In this document: one piece after another, positions 24,081 through 36,352 of the stretch | How the letters are laid out: every line of letters begins with the position of its first letter | Position numbering within the stretch: position 1 is the first letter of the stretch | From: Tupaia tana | Taxonomy: Eukaryota; Chordata; Mammalia; Scandentia; Tupaiidae | Direction of reading: 5' to 3' | Assembly (NCBI GenBank): GCA_026018925.1 | Contig: JAKSZU010000005.1 | Span: forward strand, 25,050,779-25,114,778 | DNA: 64,000 nt | Made by a program: the position numbers and the translations under genes | The notes under the pieces: model-generated | Told to the model about the DNA's origin: nothing | Seen by the model: the letters and a program-made list of their open reading frames with translations, nothing else | Databases searched by the model: none

Positions 24081-24348
24081 GGGATTGGCAGCTGGCATAA
24101 TGGCTATGTCACTAGACTCACATGTAGTCGACTGTGGTTCGAGTCCTGGACCCAGTGGATTAAACTCACGCCGGGCATGTGTGCATGCATGCATGCCCAA
24201 GATCCAAAGAAGAGAAGAGACTGCACCGTGGCCATCTTCCCTGGGGGTGATTTCTCGCTTTCTGTCTCCCTGTCTCTGTTTTTCTGGCGACCGTACATAC
24301 CCTATAGCAAAAACCTCTCTTAAAAAAAAAAAAATTAAAAAAAAAAAA
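24081..24348 (+). mobile_element. SINE-L, CGAG subtype
   Basis: Perfect duplication GCTTATTATG (24071-24080, 24349-24358); B-box-like GGTTCGAGTCC. Confidence 0.95.
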
Positions 24349-24431
24349 GCTTATTATGAAAGAAATTATCGATGGATTTCAAAACTTATTTGCACCAAAA
24401 TCAACTCATTTTAATTCCATTTTCCATGCAC

Positions 24432-24681
24432 TTTTTTTTTTTTTAACTAAAAAGTTTGCTATAGGGCCTGTGCACTTGACAGAGAAAAATGAGAGAGAGA
24501 GATCACCGCCCGGGGTGTAGCCACAACATATTCCTTTCTCCTCTATTCATCTCTCAGGATTTTGGACACGCATACATATGCATCCAACATGTTTGTTTTA
24601 AGCCACTGGGTCTGGAAATCAAACCACTCAGCCAGCCATGTGAGACTCCACTGCCTTAACCTCCATGCCATCCACTGGCCC
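24432..24681 (-). mobile_element. SINE-L, old
   Basis: Flanked by TCCATGCACTTTTT and TCCATGAACTTTTT. Confidence 0.9.
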
Positions 24682-24933
24682 TCCATGAACTTTTTTTTTT
24701 AAGATCCCTTTCTATGTAACAAACACAGAAAGACCTATAGACAGACACATGATAATAAAAATGCTGAAAGTCAAAAACAAGGAGAAAAATTGAAGAGAGC
24801 AAGAGAAAAAATGATGTGTCACAAGGGAATTCCAATAAGACTAATTTTCAGCAAAAGCCATGGTAGCTAGAAGGCCATGGGGTAAGATATATAAAGTGAT
24901 CAAAAAGACACTCGACCAAGAATGCTAAATCCA

Positions 24934-25184
24934 GGACCAGCAGATGGTGTAATGATTACATCGCTGAAGTCCCACATAGCCAACCGTGGTTCGAGTCCCA
25001 GACCTGGCAGCTTAAAACTCACTCTGGGCATGTGTACATGCGTGCCCAGGATCCCAAGAAGAAAATGAAAGAGAAGGGATTATGGTGTGGCCGTGCCCCC
25101 TGGGGACGGTGATTTCTCATTTTCTGTTTCTCTGCCTCTCTGGCGAGCGCACATGTCCTATACCAAAAATCTCTCTTAAAAAAA
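24934..25184 (+). mobile_element. SINE-L inserted in L1
   Basis: Flanked by AGAATGCTAAATCC and AGAATGCTAAGTCT within L1 sequence; B-box-like GGTTCGAGTCC. Confidence 0.93.
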
Positions 25185-25478
25185 GAATGCTAAGTCTGGC
25201 AAAGCATTCTAAGTGCAAAATAAAGACTTTCCCAGATAATCCCTCCAAAAAATATTATTTAATTAGAAATTTAAAACTGACAATTTGTTGTTATGCTAGC
25301 AGACACAGCAGAAATACTAAATGGAGTTGCTCAGGCTAGAAGTAACTTCAAATGGTATTTGAGTTCACATTAACCAAAAAAAAAGAGGCAACTATAACAG
25401 CAATTATTTAATTATAAAAGATACTATAAATGTACACTATTTTCTCCTTTCTCTTAATCAATTTTAAAAGTAATTATA

Positions 25479-25700
25479 AGGGTCAGCAGGTGGTATGGAG
25501 TTTAAGGCAGCTGAATTCCACATGGCTGACTCTGAGGTTAAGTGCCCCAAACCCAGTGGGGTGTGCATGCATACATGCCCAAAATCCTGGGAGAAGAATA
25601 GAGAAGAGACTATGACATAGCCATCCCATGGGGGGAGTGATTTCTTTCTCTTTCTCTTTTCAGTAAGCGCATGCACCCTATGGCAAAAACAAAACAAAAT
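25479..25700 (+). mobile_element. SINE-L, old, internally shortened
   Basis: GGGTCAGCAGGTGGTATGG head, partial body lacking the CTTGAAACTCAC segment, CCCTATGGCAAAAAC end. Confidence 0.85.
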
Positions 25701-26475
25701 AGCATAAAATATTATAGAATATGTGTATGTACACACTGTATTGTTGGGCTTATAACATGTAGAAATGTAATACATAAGTAATATACTTACTAATAACAGC
25801 ATTAAAAAGTGAGTTGGGTTAAGGAAATAAATAAGAGATGGTAAAATACTATTTATAACAACATATGGCTAAGTTTATAACACTAATAGATGTAATTTGT
25901 ATAAGAATAATATCTAGGGGGGTACAGACCTATATAGGACTTATATTCCTATCTATTATTGGAACTAAGTTCATATAAGTGTGAATGAAACTGATTTACA
26001 TAAGACGTATGTGAGAAACTTAGAAAAACTGCTAAAAGAAAAAAAGGGAAAAAAGATGAAAAACATAAATAGTGGAATTAAACTGCTACATTAGGAAACA
26101 TTTACTTAATGTAAAACGAAAAAGTGATGGGGAACATCACAAGCCATAAAAAGCAAAAAGTAAAATGACTGATACAAATCCAACTGTTGATGTATCAGTA
26201 ACATTAAATATGAATGGATTAAACAGGCTAAAGGCAGAAACTGTCAAACTGGATCAGAAACCTTGATCCAAGCATATGTTGTCTAGAAGGAACACTTTAT
26301 ATGCGAAGACGGAAACATCCTGAAAGTCAAAAGATAGAAAGTTATGTCAAGCAAATAGAAACCACAAGAAAGCCAGAATGCCTACACCTACATCAGATAA
26401 AAACACATCGTAAATCAAAAATGTCACTAAGGGTACTAAGTAACATATTGACAACCATTTAAAAAAAAATTTTCA

Positions 26476-26720
26476 GGACCAGAAGGTGGTGTGGTGGTTA
26501 GAGAGCCAGACGCCCACATGGCCGACCACAGTTTGAGTCCTGGACTCAACGGCTTGAAAATTACACCAGGGAGGTGTACGTGCACGCCTAAACATCTCAA
26601 GAGGAGAATGGATATGGAACTGTGGAATGGCCATCCATCCTAGTGGGTGATTTCTCATCATCTCTGTCTCTCTCTGACAAGTGCATGCATTCTATGGCAA
26701 AAACCTTAACATTAAAAAAC
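26476..26720 (+). mobile_element. SINE-L, old
   Basis: GGACCAGAAGGTGGTGTGG head, GTTTGAGTCC B-box-like motif, TTCTATGGCAAAAACC end. Confidence 0.9.
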
Positions 26721-26984
26721 CCCTAAGGAAGATATAACAATTATAAATATATGAAAGAAGAAACAAGGAACTGAACTAAAATAGCTAGAGTATTCAACAA
26801 TGGGTAGGAGAACTAGATGGGATCAGAAGACTTGAACAACACTGAAAACCAACTGATCTAACAGCTATGTGCAGAACACTCTCTCCAACTACAGAACATA
26901 CATCACTCTCAAGTGCACTGGAACATTCTCCACGATAGACAGCATGCCGGCCATCGAACAACCTCTTCATCTTAAAGACTGAGG

Positions 26985-27200
26985 CCCAGCCGCCATGGCA
27001 CAGCAGTAGCACAATGCTCTGCCACCTCTGGTGGACCGGTACTAGCCAGGTGGGCTTGTACATGCCAGGTGTACATGTGAGTATTCATGGAAGGCTTGAG
27101 GGAGATGGCAATGTGACATTCTGTCAGAGTACCTGCCTTTCTCTCTGTCTCTCTCATAAAATAGGTAAGTAAACTTTAAAAAAAAAAAAAAAAAAAAACT
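26985..27200 (+). mobile_element. tRNA-headed SINE, SINE-7-related, nested in L1
   Basis: Head GGCACAGCAGTAGCACAATGC and TTTCTCTCTGTCTCTCTCATAAAA end with poly(A); the middle is too diverged to assign. Confidence 0.6.
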
Positions 27201-27446
27201 TTAAAATCATAGAAAGTATGCTCTCCAACTGCAATGGGATAAAATTAGAAATCAATTGGCAGGACAAAATTTGGGAAACTCAGGAAGACATGGAAACTAA
27301 CAACACCTCCTAAATAACTAATAGGTCAAAAAAGAAATCAAAAGGAAAATAAAAAGTATTTTGAGATGAATGAAATGAATATACCAAAACCTATGTAGCT
27401 AAAAGGGAAATCCATAGCTGTAAATGCCTATATTAAGGAAGAAAAA

Positions 27447-27712
27447 TGGGACAGGCAGATGGCATAATGGTTACATTCCTGGACTTGCAGGTAGTCAACC
27501 ATGGTTCAAGTCCCAGACCTGGTGGCTTGAAACTCATACCAGGCGGGCATATGTGCGTGCATGTTTAAAATCCCAAGACAAAAATGGAAGAGAAAGGATT
27601 GTGATGTGGCCATCCCCCCTGAGGTGTGATTTCTTGCTTTCTGTATCTCTTTCTGTCTCCCCACCATACGCACGCACACAATAGCAAAAAAAATCTCTTA
27701 AAAAAAAAAAGA
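27447..27712 (+). mobile_element. SINE-L inserted in L1
   Basis: GGGACAGGCAGATGGCATAATGG head; flanking AGGAAGAAAAATG / AAGAAGAAAAAGA could be the duplication. Confidence 0.9.
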
Positions 27713-27945
27713 AGAAAAAGACCTTGGGCAGGCAGTGGCAGCAGTGACACAGTTATAAAAAGAAGTACATGCCATTACCACGTGGGATTTACTCCAGGGA
27801 TACTAAGTTGGTTTAACTCCCCAAAGTCAATTCATATAAAGTAGCATAGCAACTGAATTTAAAAAATGGAAGAAAATTACTAAAATGACACGATCATCTC
27901 AATAGGCACAAAAAAGTAACTAACAAAAGCTAACAGCCTTTCTGG

Positions 27946-28130
27946 GGACCAGCAGGTGGTGTGCTGGTTAAGGCGCTGGACACTCCCACATGGCCAACCA
28001 CAGCTCAAGTCCCGGACCTGGTGGCTTGCTTTCCCACTTTCTCTCTCTCTCTGTCTCTCTCTGGTCAAATTAAAATAAAGGAATGAATGAATGAATGAAT
28101 GAATGAATAAATAAATAAATAAATAAGCAA
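27946..28130 (+). mobile_element. SINE-S
   Basis: GGGACCAGCAGGTGGTGTGC head; tail (GAAT)n then (AAAT)n; flanks share TAGCCTTTC or CAGCCTTTC. Confidence 0.93.
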
Positions 28131-28259
28131 GCTTCTTAGCCTTTCAAGAGTAGGGGGGAGGGAAAAAAATGAACTGGAAAAGAATATGGTGGCAGAGAAA
28201 AAGAATACGGTGTATCACTGGGTGATGTTGAGTTTAATAACTTGACTAAAGTGAAGACC

Positions 28260-28510
28260 AGGGCCAGCAGGTGGTTTGGAGGTCAAGGCAGTTGGATCCT
28301 AAGTGGCCAACTACACAGCTTGAGTCCCAAACCCAGTGGCTTGAAAAACACACAGGCTTTATGTTCCCAAAAATCTCAAGAGGAGACTAGAGAACAAACT
28401 GTGTCATGGCCATCCCTCTGGGAGGAGTGATTCTTCACTTTCCCTCTCTCTCTCCCCTCCAATTACACACATCCTACACTTAAACAAATAAATAAATAAT
28501 AAAAATAAAG
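28260..28510 (+). mobile_element. SINE-L, old
   Basis: GGGCCAGCAGGTGGTTTGG head and a diverged body; A-rich (AAAT)n tail. Confidence 0.88.
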
Positions 28511-29541
28511 CGGAAACCAACAGGTATCTTCATTGTAAGTGAAGTATTTCACTTAACAATTACCAGGTGATCTGAGGGATCTGGTAGTTGCCAACATGAA
28601 CCGCTCATTAGTATACTAGAGGTACAGATCTTGCTAATGTTGGAGAATCACTGTCCAACCTGTCCCCATCATGGTGCTTAAACACGCACTTTTCTGCTGC
28701 TCTCTGCTGAGAGTGAACTGAAGTCCCATCTCCCCAACAGGACCATGACCTTCCTTAACAGGAATACTCTTCTACCCACCAGCTCATCTAGCACAGTCCA
28801 GACATAAATAGTTGTTACTGGTTCTTTTTCCTCTTCTTTAGGACGTCCTTTCTTGTCTCATCCTCTCCTGCTCTCTTGATTCTCCTCCCACAAGCAAAAT
28901 GACAAAAATAAGGTCCCTAAATGTCCAGGTTTTTTGTTTGATCCTATTTCTCATAAGTTTACTGAAATATCAAATCACATTATGGCAAGATGTTTAATAA
29001 CTGCAAAACAAAAATCTTCTGAGATGTGGCAATCCTCAAATTAAAGTTTCTTCCTGTTATGTTTAGCCATTAAAAATCTCTCACATCCCAAAGGATAGTG
29101 CATTTGTTCACTTTGTATAAGAACATACCTCAGGTACCCTTTCCTGCCCTTTGTTCTTTAGGAGGTATAAAGACTGTACTAAGTCTTCTCTCTAAATTTC
29201 AAAAATTATCTTTTAATGAAACTCAATCATAATTCAATGATAAATATAAAAAGTTTGGATCGGATTTTAAAATCCTAAAATATATTCTACATAGTCTCTG
29301 TTGAGCAGGGCCATGTAGTATAGGTTTTAACCATTATTTCCATTTTTACAGTCTTTCATGCTATAAAGCTTACATTTACTTATTTATCAAGAGTTATGAA
29401 AAGTATTGATAGGTGATTTTCCTGAATGCTCTGTTGCAACCTTACTTTCTCCTGCTGAGACTGGTGGTGTGCTAACAATATGTTGACTTAAAATCTTCAT
29501 TTTGCTACTCCTGTATCTAGAATAGATAATAACCACCTCTT

Positions 29542-29813
29542 TTTTTTTTTTTTTTTTTTTGGAGAGGTTTTTTGCCATAGGGCGCGTGCGCTCGCCAGAC
29601 AGACAGAGAGAGACATAGAGACAGAAAGCGAGAAATCACCCCCCAGGGGGGATGGTCACGCCGCAATCCCTTCTCCTCCATTCTCCTCTCGGGATCTTGG
29701 GCACGCACGCACACGCGCCCGGCGTGAGTTGTAAGCCACCGGGTCCGAGACGCGAACCGCGGTCGACTACGTGGGAGTCCAGCGACATAGCCATTACGCT
29801 AACTGCTGGTTCC
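29542..29813 (-). mobile_element. SINE-L, young CGCG B-box subtype
   Basis: CpG-rich copy with perfect duplication CCACCTCTT (29533-29541, 29814-29822). Minus strand GGTTCGCGTCT and CTTACAACTC, both shared with the copy at 23023. Confidence 0.96.
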
Positions 29814-29984
29814 CCACCTCTTAACATTCACTTAGTGCAAATGGTATATACATTTACAAATCCACTCAACTTCCCCTCAGTACTTCATCACAGCCCAAAA
29901 TTCATGACAGGCATATCAGCATGCAGTTTCCATAGTTTATATAAAGCTAGTTAATTTTGTATCACATCATGATAATAGAAAACT

Positions 29985-30705
29985 AGCCCCTCAGAATGTC
30001 TATGTCCTAATTCCCAGAACTTGTGACTATGTAATGTTATATGGCAAGGGGGAATTAAGGTTATAGAAGGAATTAAGGTTGCTAAAATCAGCTGACCTTG
30101 ATCTGTGGAGATGATCCTGGATTATCCAGGTGGGCCCAATGTAATCACAAAGGTCACTTGAAGCGAAGGAGGAAGGAACCAGCAGTTGGCATAACGGCTA
30201 TGTCGCTGGACTCCCATGTAGTTGACCATGGTTCGAGTCCTGGACCCAGTGGCTTAAACTCACGCCGGGCGCGTGTGCGTGCCCAAGATCCTGAGAGAAG
30301 AATGGAGGAAGAGGGATTGCAGCGTGGTCATCCCCTCCGGGGGGGGATTTCTTACTTTCTGTCTCTCTGGAGAGTCCACGTGCCCGCTTTTTTTTTTTTT
30401 TTTTTCCCCACTTTTTTTTCCTCCAAAAAGAAAAGTGAAAGGAGGAGAAAGATGTGGCATAAACTGACAGTAATCACTGGCTGGGAAGGTGCGTGGGGCC
30501 CAGGAACCAAAGACAGGCAGGCTCTAGGAGGTGGGAAAGGCAAAGAAACTGGCTCCCCCCAAAACCTCCCAGAAAAGAATACAGCCCAGGATCTTAGCCC
30601 AGTGGGACCCATTTCAAACTTCTGAACTCTAGAACTGTAGAATAATGGATGTGTGTTTTTGGTGCTTTGTTACAGTCTCAATTGAAAACTAACACACAAT
30701 AAATT
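29985..30705 (+). mobile_element. MLT1/MST-like LTR carrying a SINE insertion
   Basis: MaLR-type segments CAGAATGTCTATGTCCTAAT, GGATTATCCAGGTGGGCCCA and TTGGTGCTTTGTTACAGTC, followed by AAAACTAACACA, lie on both sides of a SINE-L at 30178-30435. Confidence 0.7.
30178..30435 (+). mobile_element. SINE-L, CGAG subtype, with odd poly(T) near its 3' end
   Basis: Begins GAACCAGCAGTTGGCATAACGG. The usual CCCTATAGCAAAAACC end is replaced by CCCGC followed by T17 and CCCCACTTTTTTTTCC (30389-30422). Inserted in an MLT1-like LTR. Confidence 0.85.
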
Positions 30706-30832
30706 TTCCAGCTTATTTTAAAATATTAAAAGTGAAAAAAGTATTCTAATATCCCTAAAATCTGAAGACTCAAGTGAACGAATCTGGTTAATTCATGTAA
30801 TTTCCTGAAGCATATGCTTAAGAATTTGAAGT

Positions 30833-31099
30833 TGTTTTTTAAAAATTTGCCAGAGGATGTGTGTGCAAACCATAAAGGGAGATAGAGACAGAGAGACAGA
30901 GATGGTTACAAGTCCCTCCCAACTCCAACCACAGGGAATGGTCATGCTGCAATTTCCTTCTCCTCTCTCTCCTCTTTTCAGGATTTTGGGCACACGCATA
31001 TGCCCATACTGTTTCTCAAGCCACTGTGTCTGAAATTCAACCACGCAGCCAGCCATGTGGGATCCAGTCACCTGAACCACCATGCCACTGGCTGACCCT
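30833..31099 (-). mobile_element. SINE-L, old
   Basis: Diverged copy whose plus-strand end reads CACCATGCCACTGGCTGACCC. Confidence 0.88.
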
Positions 31100-31231
31100 A
31101 AAGATGCTTTATTAAAAATTAGGGAAGTTAGATATATGACCTAGAGGTGGAACGTATTAAAAACAGGAAGCAAATTATAAAAACTATTTTGTCAAGTATT
31201 AGTGAACAATCAGTCAAGTCTTATTAATTTT

Positions 31232-31490
31232 TTTTTGAGAGGTTTTTTCACTATAGGGCACGTGCGCTCGCCAGACAGAGAGAGAGAGACATAGAGACAG
31301 AAAGTGAGAAATCACCCCCCAGGGGGGATGGTCACGCCACAATCCCTTCTCCTCCATTCTCCTCTCGGGATCTTGGGCACGTACGCACACGCGCCCGGCG
31401 TGAGTTTTAAGCCACCGGGTCCGGGACGTGAACCACGGTCGACTATGTGGGAGTCCAGCGACATAGCCATTATGCTAACTGCTGGTTCCC
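31232..31490 (-). mobile_element. SINE-L, young CGCG B-box subtype
   Basis: Perfect 16-bp duplication AAGTCTTATTAATTTT (31216-31231, 31491-31506). Minus strand GGTTCACGTCC is the expected CpG-decay product of GGTTCGCGTCC. Confidence 0.96.
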
Positions 31491-31683
31491 AAGTCTTATT
31501 AATTTTATAATCACAGTTCAGATGTGAGAATTTTCATTAGAACCTAAGGAACTCATTTCTTTGGAATATCACAAAATTATGTTTAGGTATGGAAAAGATT
31601 CAACTGTATTTTTAAGCTTTACTCTATGTAAATTTATTTTTGGGGAAGTACAACTCTAAAAACATTTTGTAAATGTGAAAAGG

Positions 31684-31687
<4 letters not shown>

Positions 31688-31737
<50 letters not shown>

Positions 31738-31969
31738 GTTTTTGCCATAGGGCACAAGTGCTCGCCAGGCAGAGAGAGACAGAGAGACAGAAAGCTAGAA
31801 ATCACCCCCTAGGAGGGATGGCCATGCCACAATCCATTCTCCTCTCAGAATCTTGGGCACACACGCACACGCACCCGGCATGAGTTTTAAGCCACCGAGT
31901 CCAGGACGAGAACCGCGGTCGACTACGTGGGAGTCCAGCGACATAGCCATTATGCTAACTGCTGGTCCC
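31688..31969 (-). mobile_element. SINE-L with (AT)n tail
   Basis: Plus-strand order: (AT)n microsatellite (31687-31732) replacing the A-tail, then body and head. Flanks AAGGTTAATAT / AAGGTTTATAT fit a duplication. Confidence 0.92.
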
Positions 31970-32479
31970 AAGGTTTATATTTATATAGCTTCAAATAAAA
32001 CAAAAATAGCTCCATCCACATTTTTTATAGTATTTCTTTTAAAAATAAAATAAAAAAAAAGATAGTTAAACTCTGTTCTGAATCCCTAATGAAATACTGT
32101 ATCCAGGCAAGGATTACCCACAGATTCTCAGAACAGTAAATGACAAGCTGTCAGGGGACCTTGTAATATAACAGAAGAGTCATGCTGACAATGCCCAGAC
32201 CCCTTGTCCGCCTTACCACTGCAGAGAGACCTAAGATGCTCATTCCTGGGCCTGTAACTAGATGTCGCAGGAAGTACACATCACCTGTGTTTGTCACCAC
32301 CACCAACCCGCCCCTGCTAAAAGATAAAAATTTCAAAATGTGAAAAAAGGAGTCTGGGTTAAGCCTCTAGATCAACCAGTTTACTGAAACTACACAGAAT
32401 GGAAGAATATGTTAACCATCGCTAAGGGGATGCAACCAGCAAAGGACAGAAATGGGGAAAGCTATAGGACTGATTTTTT

Positions 32480-32650
32480 TTTTTCAAGAGATAAACTGTA
32501 ATAAGACAGGAACAGGAGCTCATATTTAAGAGCGAAAACGATCAAACACAACCTATGGACCTAACTATATAAAATCATATGAGACATCAGATCATTTCAA
32601 CAATGACTGGATATTTAAATTAAAACGCTGTATGTGAGTGTGAGAGGTGG
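32480..32650 (+). mobile_element. L1 3'-UTR-like fragment
   Basis: AACACAACCTATGGACCTA and ATTTCAACAATGACTGGATA resemble the 3' UTR of old L1 subfamilies. Assignment is by pattern only. Confidence 0.4.
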
Positions 32651-33411
32651 GGGGCTGGAGTGAGAATGAGTAACACTGTGTTGTATTTGGGGGAAGAAGT
32701 GACCACCCTTGGTGGCACAGGCCCAGCGGCAAAGGCACTGCACTGAACACAGAGATCCTAGGCAGAATCCAAAAGTTGACCGTAGTCTGAAATATCTACT
32801 TTCCATTCCCCCACCTGTAAGGCAGACCACTGCTATCTGTAAGGCCATTTCACAGTTGATTGGAAAAAGCCAGGTAAAAATAATAGAGTGGTCTGAAATG
32901 TAAATATTAACATCAGTGAGGCTTCTTCACTGTATACAGTGCTACAAAAACATATTCTGCATAAGAGATATTTTTACTAATAACTAACCCACAATAACCA
33001 AGTGTTGTTGGTTTTTTTCAAATTTTTTTCCTAAAAAACCACTTCCTACGATCCCTTTTATTTGACAGATTTTACATACATTAAGTTATGAAAAAAATAA
33101 ATAAATAAAAACAGAAAGAGTGCCATAGTTGAAATGGACTTAAGATCTGACAGACTTTTCTTACCATCATCATTTCAGGAAAAAAGGAGTATATGATCTT
33201 CCACACAATTTCCTTTACCACTGAACCAAAAGTAATTTTCATTCATTCATTTTAGCAAAAATGAGTTCTATAGGCTACAAACGTGATTTTTAACAACATA
33301 GGCATGCCTTTTTTTAAACAAGACCTTTCTAGGTGATTGTTGTCTAAATCAATATGAATTCAATTTAACAAGTTTGAAGACAAAACTAACAAGCTACATT
33401 TTTTGTGCGTA

Positions 33412-33681
33412 TGTGAGATTTTTGCTATAGGGTGCCTGTGCTTTTACTGTAGGGCCCGTGAGCTTGCAAGAGAGGAAGAGAGACAGAGAGACTAAAGCAA
33501 TAAATCGCCCCGCTCCCCTGGGGGAGATGGTCACGCCACAATCCTCTCTCCATTCTCCTCTCGGGATCTTGGGCACACACACACACATGCACCTGGAATG
33601 AGTGTTAAGCCTCCAGGACTCAAACCATAGTCAACTACGTAGGAGTCCAGTGACATAGTCACTATGTCATCTGCTGGCCCC
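33412..33681 (-). mobile_element. SINE-L with duplicated 3' segment
   Basis: The terminal motif appears twice: GCTATAGGGTGCCTGTGCTT, then ACTGTAGGGCCCGTGAGCTT (33424-33466), a small internal tandem duplication. Flanks contain AGCTACAT on both sides. Confidence 0.9.
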
Positions 33682-33949
33682 ATGAGCTACATAATTTTAA
33701 TCACTGAACTCTTATTTTCTCCTTTTTAGCTGATTTAATTCATATACTCACCTCCTCTCCAGCCCCTTTCCTTCCTGATTTTCTTTCAAATTATCTTCCA
33801 AAACCCACCAAACTCCACTCCCCCAAAAGCCTTCTCCAATTGATCAGGATTCACTGCAAATGCCAGCTAGCCTGTCACCTCCAAAAAAAAACATACCAGA
33901 ATACGTAGTATATCAAGTTTATATCACTGCCTAACTTATTGTGTATGAG

Positions 33950-34060
33950 CCTGTTGCCCCAACTGCACTGCAAGCCCTTTGATGACAGGGACTGAAACTC
34001 TAACAGCTTTGCATTTCTCGTGTCTAGTATATAGCCCAAACCCTTCTACACCTGTACTTT
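33950..34060 (+). repeat. L2-like 3' fragment
   Basis: CTGCACTGCAAGCCCTTTGA then TGACAGGGACTGAAAC and TGTCTAGTATATAGCCC resemble the L2 3' end. Confidence 0.5.
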
Positions 34061-34489
34061 TGCCCACTGGAAGATTTCAATCTGTGAAAGACCTAGCAAC
34101 AGCCCCACCAAGCAGTCACTAAATAAATGTCAGTTTCTTTAAGCTTACTGTGCCAGCCACTCAATAAGTATAAGTTCCTTGAGAAAACTAAAAATAAATC
34201 ACAGAAGTCGCATTCAACTTTACGGTGTCTGCCAAGATGACCCAAGTCATCATCAACTTAAAATGGCAAAAATATTATAACGGAGCCAGTCTGTCAGCAC
34301 TGAAATGGCGTAATGACTACAACCTACTTCCAAAGGTGAAAGAAAAGATAATGAAAGCAACTAACATCCAGGGTGAAAGAGCACTACAAGCAGAAGAGAG
34401 GCTGTAAGGACAGACAGGAGGCAAAACCAGCTGCAGCGTCAGGCCACAAAATGCATGGAGAAGCAGTAACCTGAGCAAAGGTAACCAGA

Positions 34490-34565
34490 ATAAAAATAAT
34501 ACCTTAAATATATGCAATTTTAGTTATCAATTATACCCTAATAAAGCTGGAAAAATAATAAAACT
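34490..34565 (+). mobile_element. L1 3' terminus
   Basis: The sequence ATTATACCCTAATAAAGCTG, followed by an A-rich tail, is a characteristic L1M 3' end. The sequence upstream (34200-34490) is not recognised. Confidence 0.55.
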
Positions 34566-34821
34566 ACATAGAGAATCAAAAAGGTGACAGGCTTCGCTTG
34601 AACCTTTTCTGTTACAAAGGACAACCTGTAACGCCTTCAAATAAGACACTGAAGCAAGTATGCAAATATGGTTGTAGGCTCAGGCCTGATTTTCCTTCTG
34701 GAAAAACTACCAGAAGTTGAAAGTCGCTTCCTTTCAGCTTCTGGATTGCAAAGTCGATTAATTCAAGGCACAGGAACAGGTTCTTCTTCAGCTGGATTCC
34801 CTGCAGGGAAGAGTTCTATCT

Positions 34822-34854
<33 letters not shown>

Positions 34855-34884
34855 ACCAACGATAAAACCAAATGGAACTAACTG

Positions 34885-34921
<37 letters not shown>

Positions 34922-34925
34922 AACT

Positions 34926-34996
34926 AGGGCCAGCAGTTGGCACTACGGTTAAGACACTGGACTCTTACGTGGCCAGTGGCTTGAAAATCACACAGG

Positions 34997-35030
<34 letters not shown>

Positions 35031-35168
35031 TTTAGGCACTAAAATCCCAAGAGGGTGGAGAAGGGATTTTAGCATGACCACCCACCCTGGGGGTTGATTT
35101 CTCACTTTCCTTGTCTCCTGTAAGTATACCAGCTGTATGGGAACAACCCTTTAAAAAAAAAAAAAAAA
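34926..35168 (+). mobile_element. SINE-L lacking the B-box, with (TG)n
   Basis: GGGCCAGCAGTTGGCACTACGG head, then a deletion removes the B-box-like motif (CGTGGCCAGTGGCTTG). A (TG)n run lies at 34999-35028. Confidence 0.85.
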
Positions 35169-36315
35169 GGTGGGGGGCAAACTATCTTTAAAAAACCATA
35201 TGCAACTAAGGACAAAAATCACCTAATGTATTTTCCCAGCAGAATGAAAGCACAAAACGTTTCGTTTTGGGGGTACCTAGTTTTGAGTCTCTGATGTTTC
35301 AAAATTGTTCCAAACTTTGTCCACCTTTATATAGATAACCCTGATAACATGTCTCTGTGGAAATGATCAGCATTACACCCTTAAGTCTATTTACTAATGA
35401 ATGGTGAAAATACTTGGTTCTTATTCCTGGCTGTTTTACAAAAACCAGTTTCATCATTCAAATCCATTAAGCCTTAAACCTCCTAAACCATTACTCTTGT
35501 TTTGTAGAAAAGAGAATACCCTTCTGCTATTATCTCAAGACACTTCTTATGCAACCTTCAAGGTACCAGGTGCTACACCTCCAAGGTTATCACCTTAATC
35601 ACCCTGTACACAGGTACCTTCAAAAGCAAATTAAACACCAGGGAATCCTTGCAACATCAGCAAAGAAAAACCGCGGAACAATATTCTAGAACAAAGGGTG
35701 GAATAACTTCTTCAAAGTTATTAATACAATGGTTACATTTTTAGATGAAAACAGTCACACACAAAGCAGAGTAAGTGTTCATCTACAGAACCTAAACTTG
35801 AATATTTTCCACTCCAACGAACAGGAAGCTTTTTAATTTTATTCTCTCTTTGCCCTTAGGATTTACTTTATGTAACCAGATAAGCTCTAATTTTTATAGA
35901 ATTACAAAAGTTCTCTTTTCAGGAATTCTCTGAAAAACCCAGATAGGCCAATATTATAGACATTAACACAGTTTACTTATTATAATTTTATGTGTGTTCC
36001 CAGATGGGCTTTCCAATCTGCAAGAATTACAAAACTTCCCTTTTCAGGAATCCCTAAAAAAAAACAGGTAAACCAATACTGTAGATATTAACACAATTTA
36101 CACTGTAACTTTAGACATTAAAAAAATTGTTACTAGAAGGGAATTACAAAGTTTGCTGACATCAGAAGTTAACTGCTCACTCACAGAACAAATAATGTGG
36201 GGGGAGAAAAGTATGTCAACAAGAGAACCAAGTCCACAACATACTTTATTTGAAAAAAAAAAAAAAAAAAAAGGCATCAGTTCTATGAACCACAAATTCC
36301 TAACACAGTAAAAAG

Positions 36316-36317
<2 letters not shown>

Positions 36318-36352
<35 letters not shown>

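Larger units (their letters stand above)
24690..27945 (+). mobile_element. Old L1 (L1M-type), fragmented by SINE insertions
   Basis: Pieces read as ancestral L1 on the plus strand: CAAAAACAAGGAGAAAAAT and AAGACTTTCCCAGATAA (ORF1 side), then ORF2-like CTCAAGTGCACTGGAACATT, GAAATCAATTGGCAGGAC and GTGGGATTTACTCCAGGGAT. Stops and gaps are numerous. Five SINE-L and one SINE-7 interrupt it. Confidence 0.75.

Noticed and set aside
34225-34407. 60-codon frame as a processed gene fragment
   Set aside because: No recognised protein; it lies just upstream of an L1 3' terminus and is probably repeat-derived.
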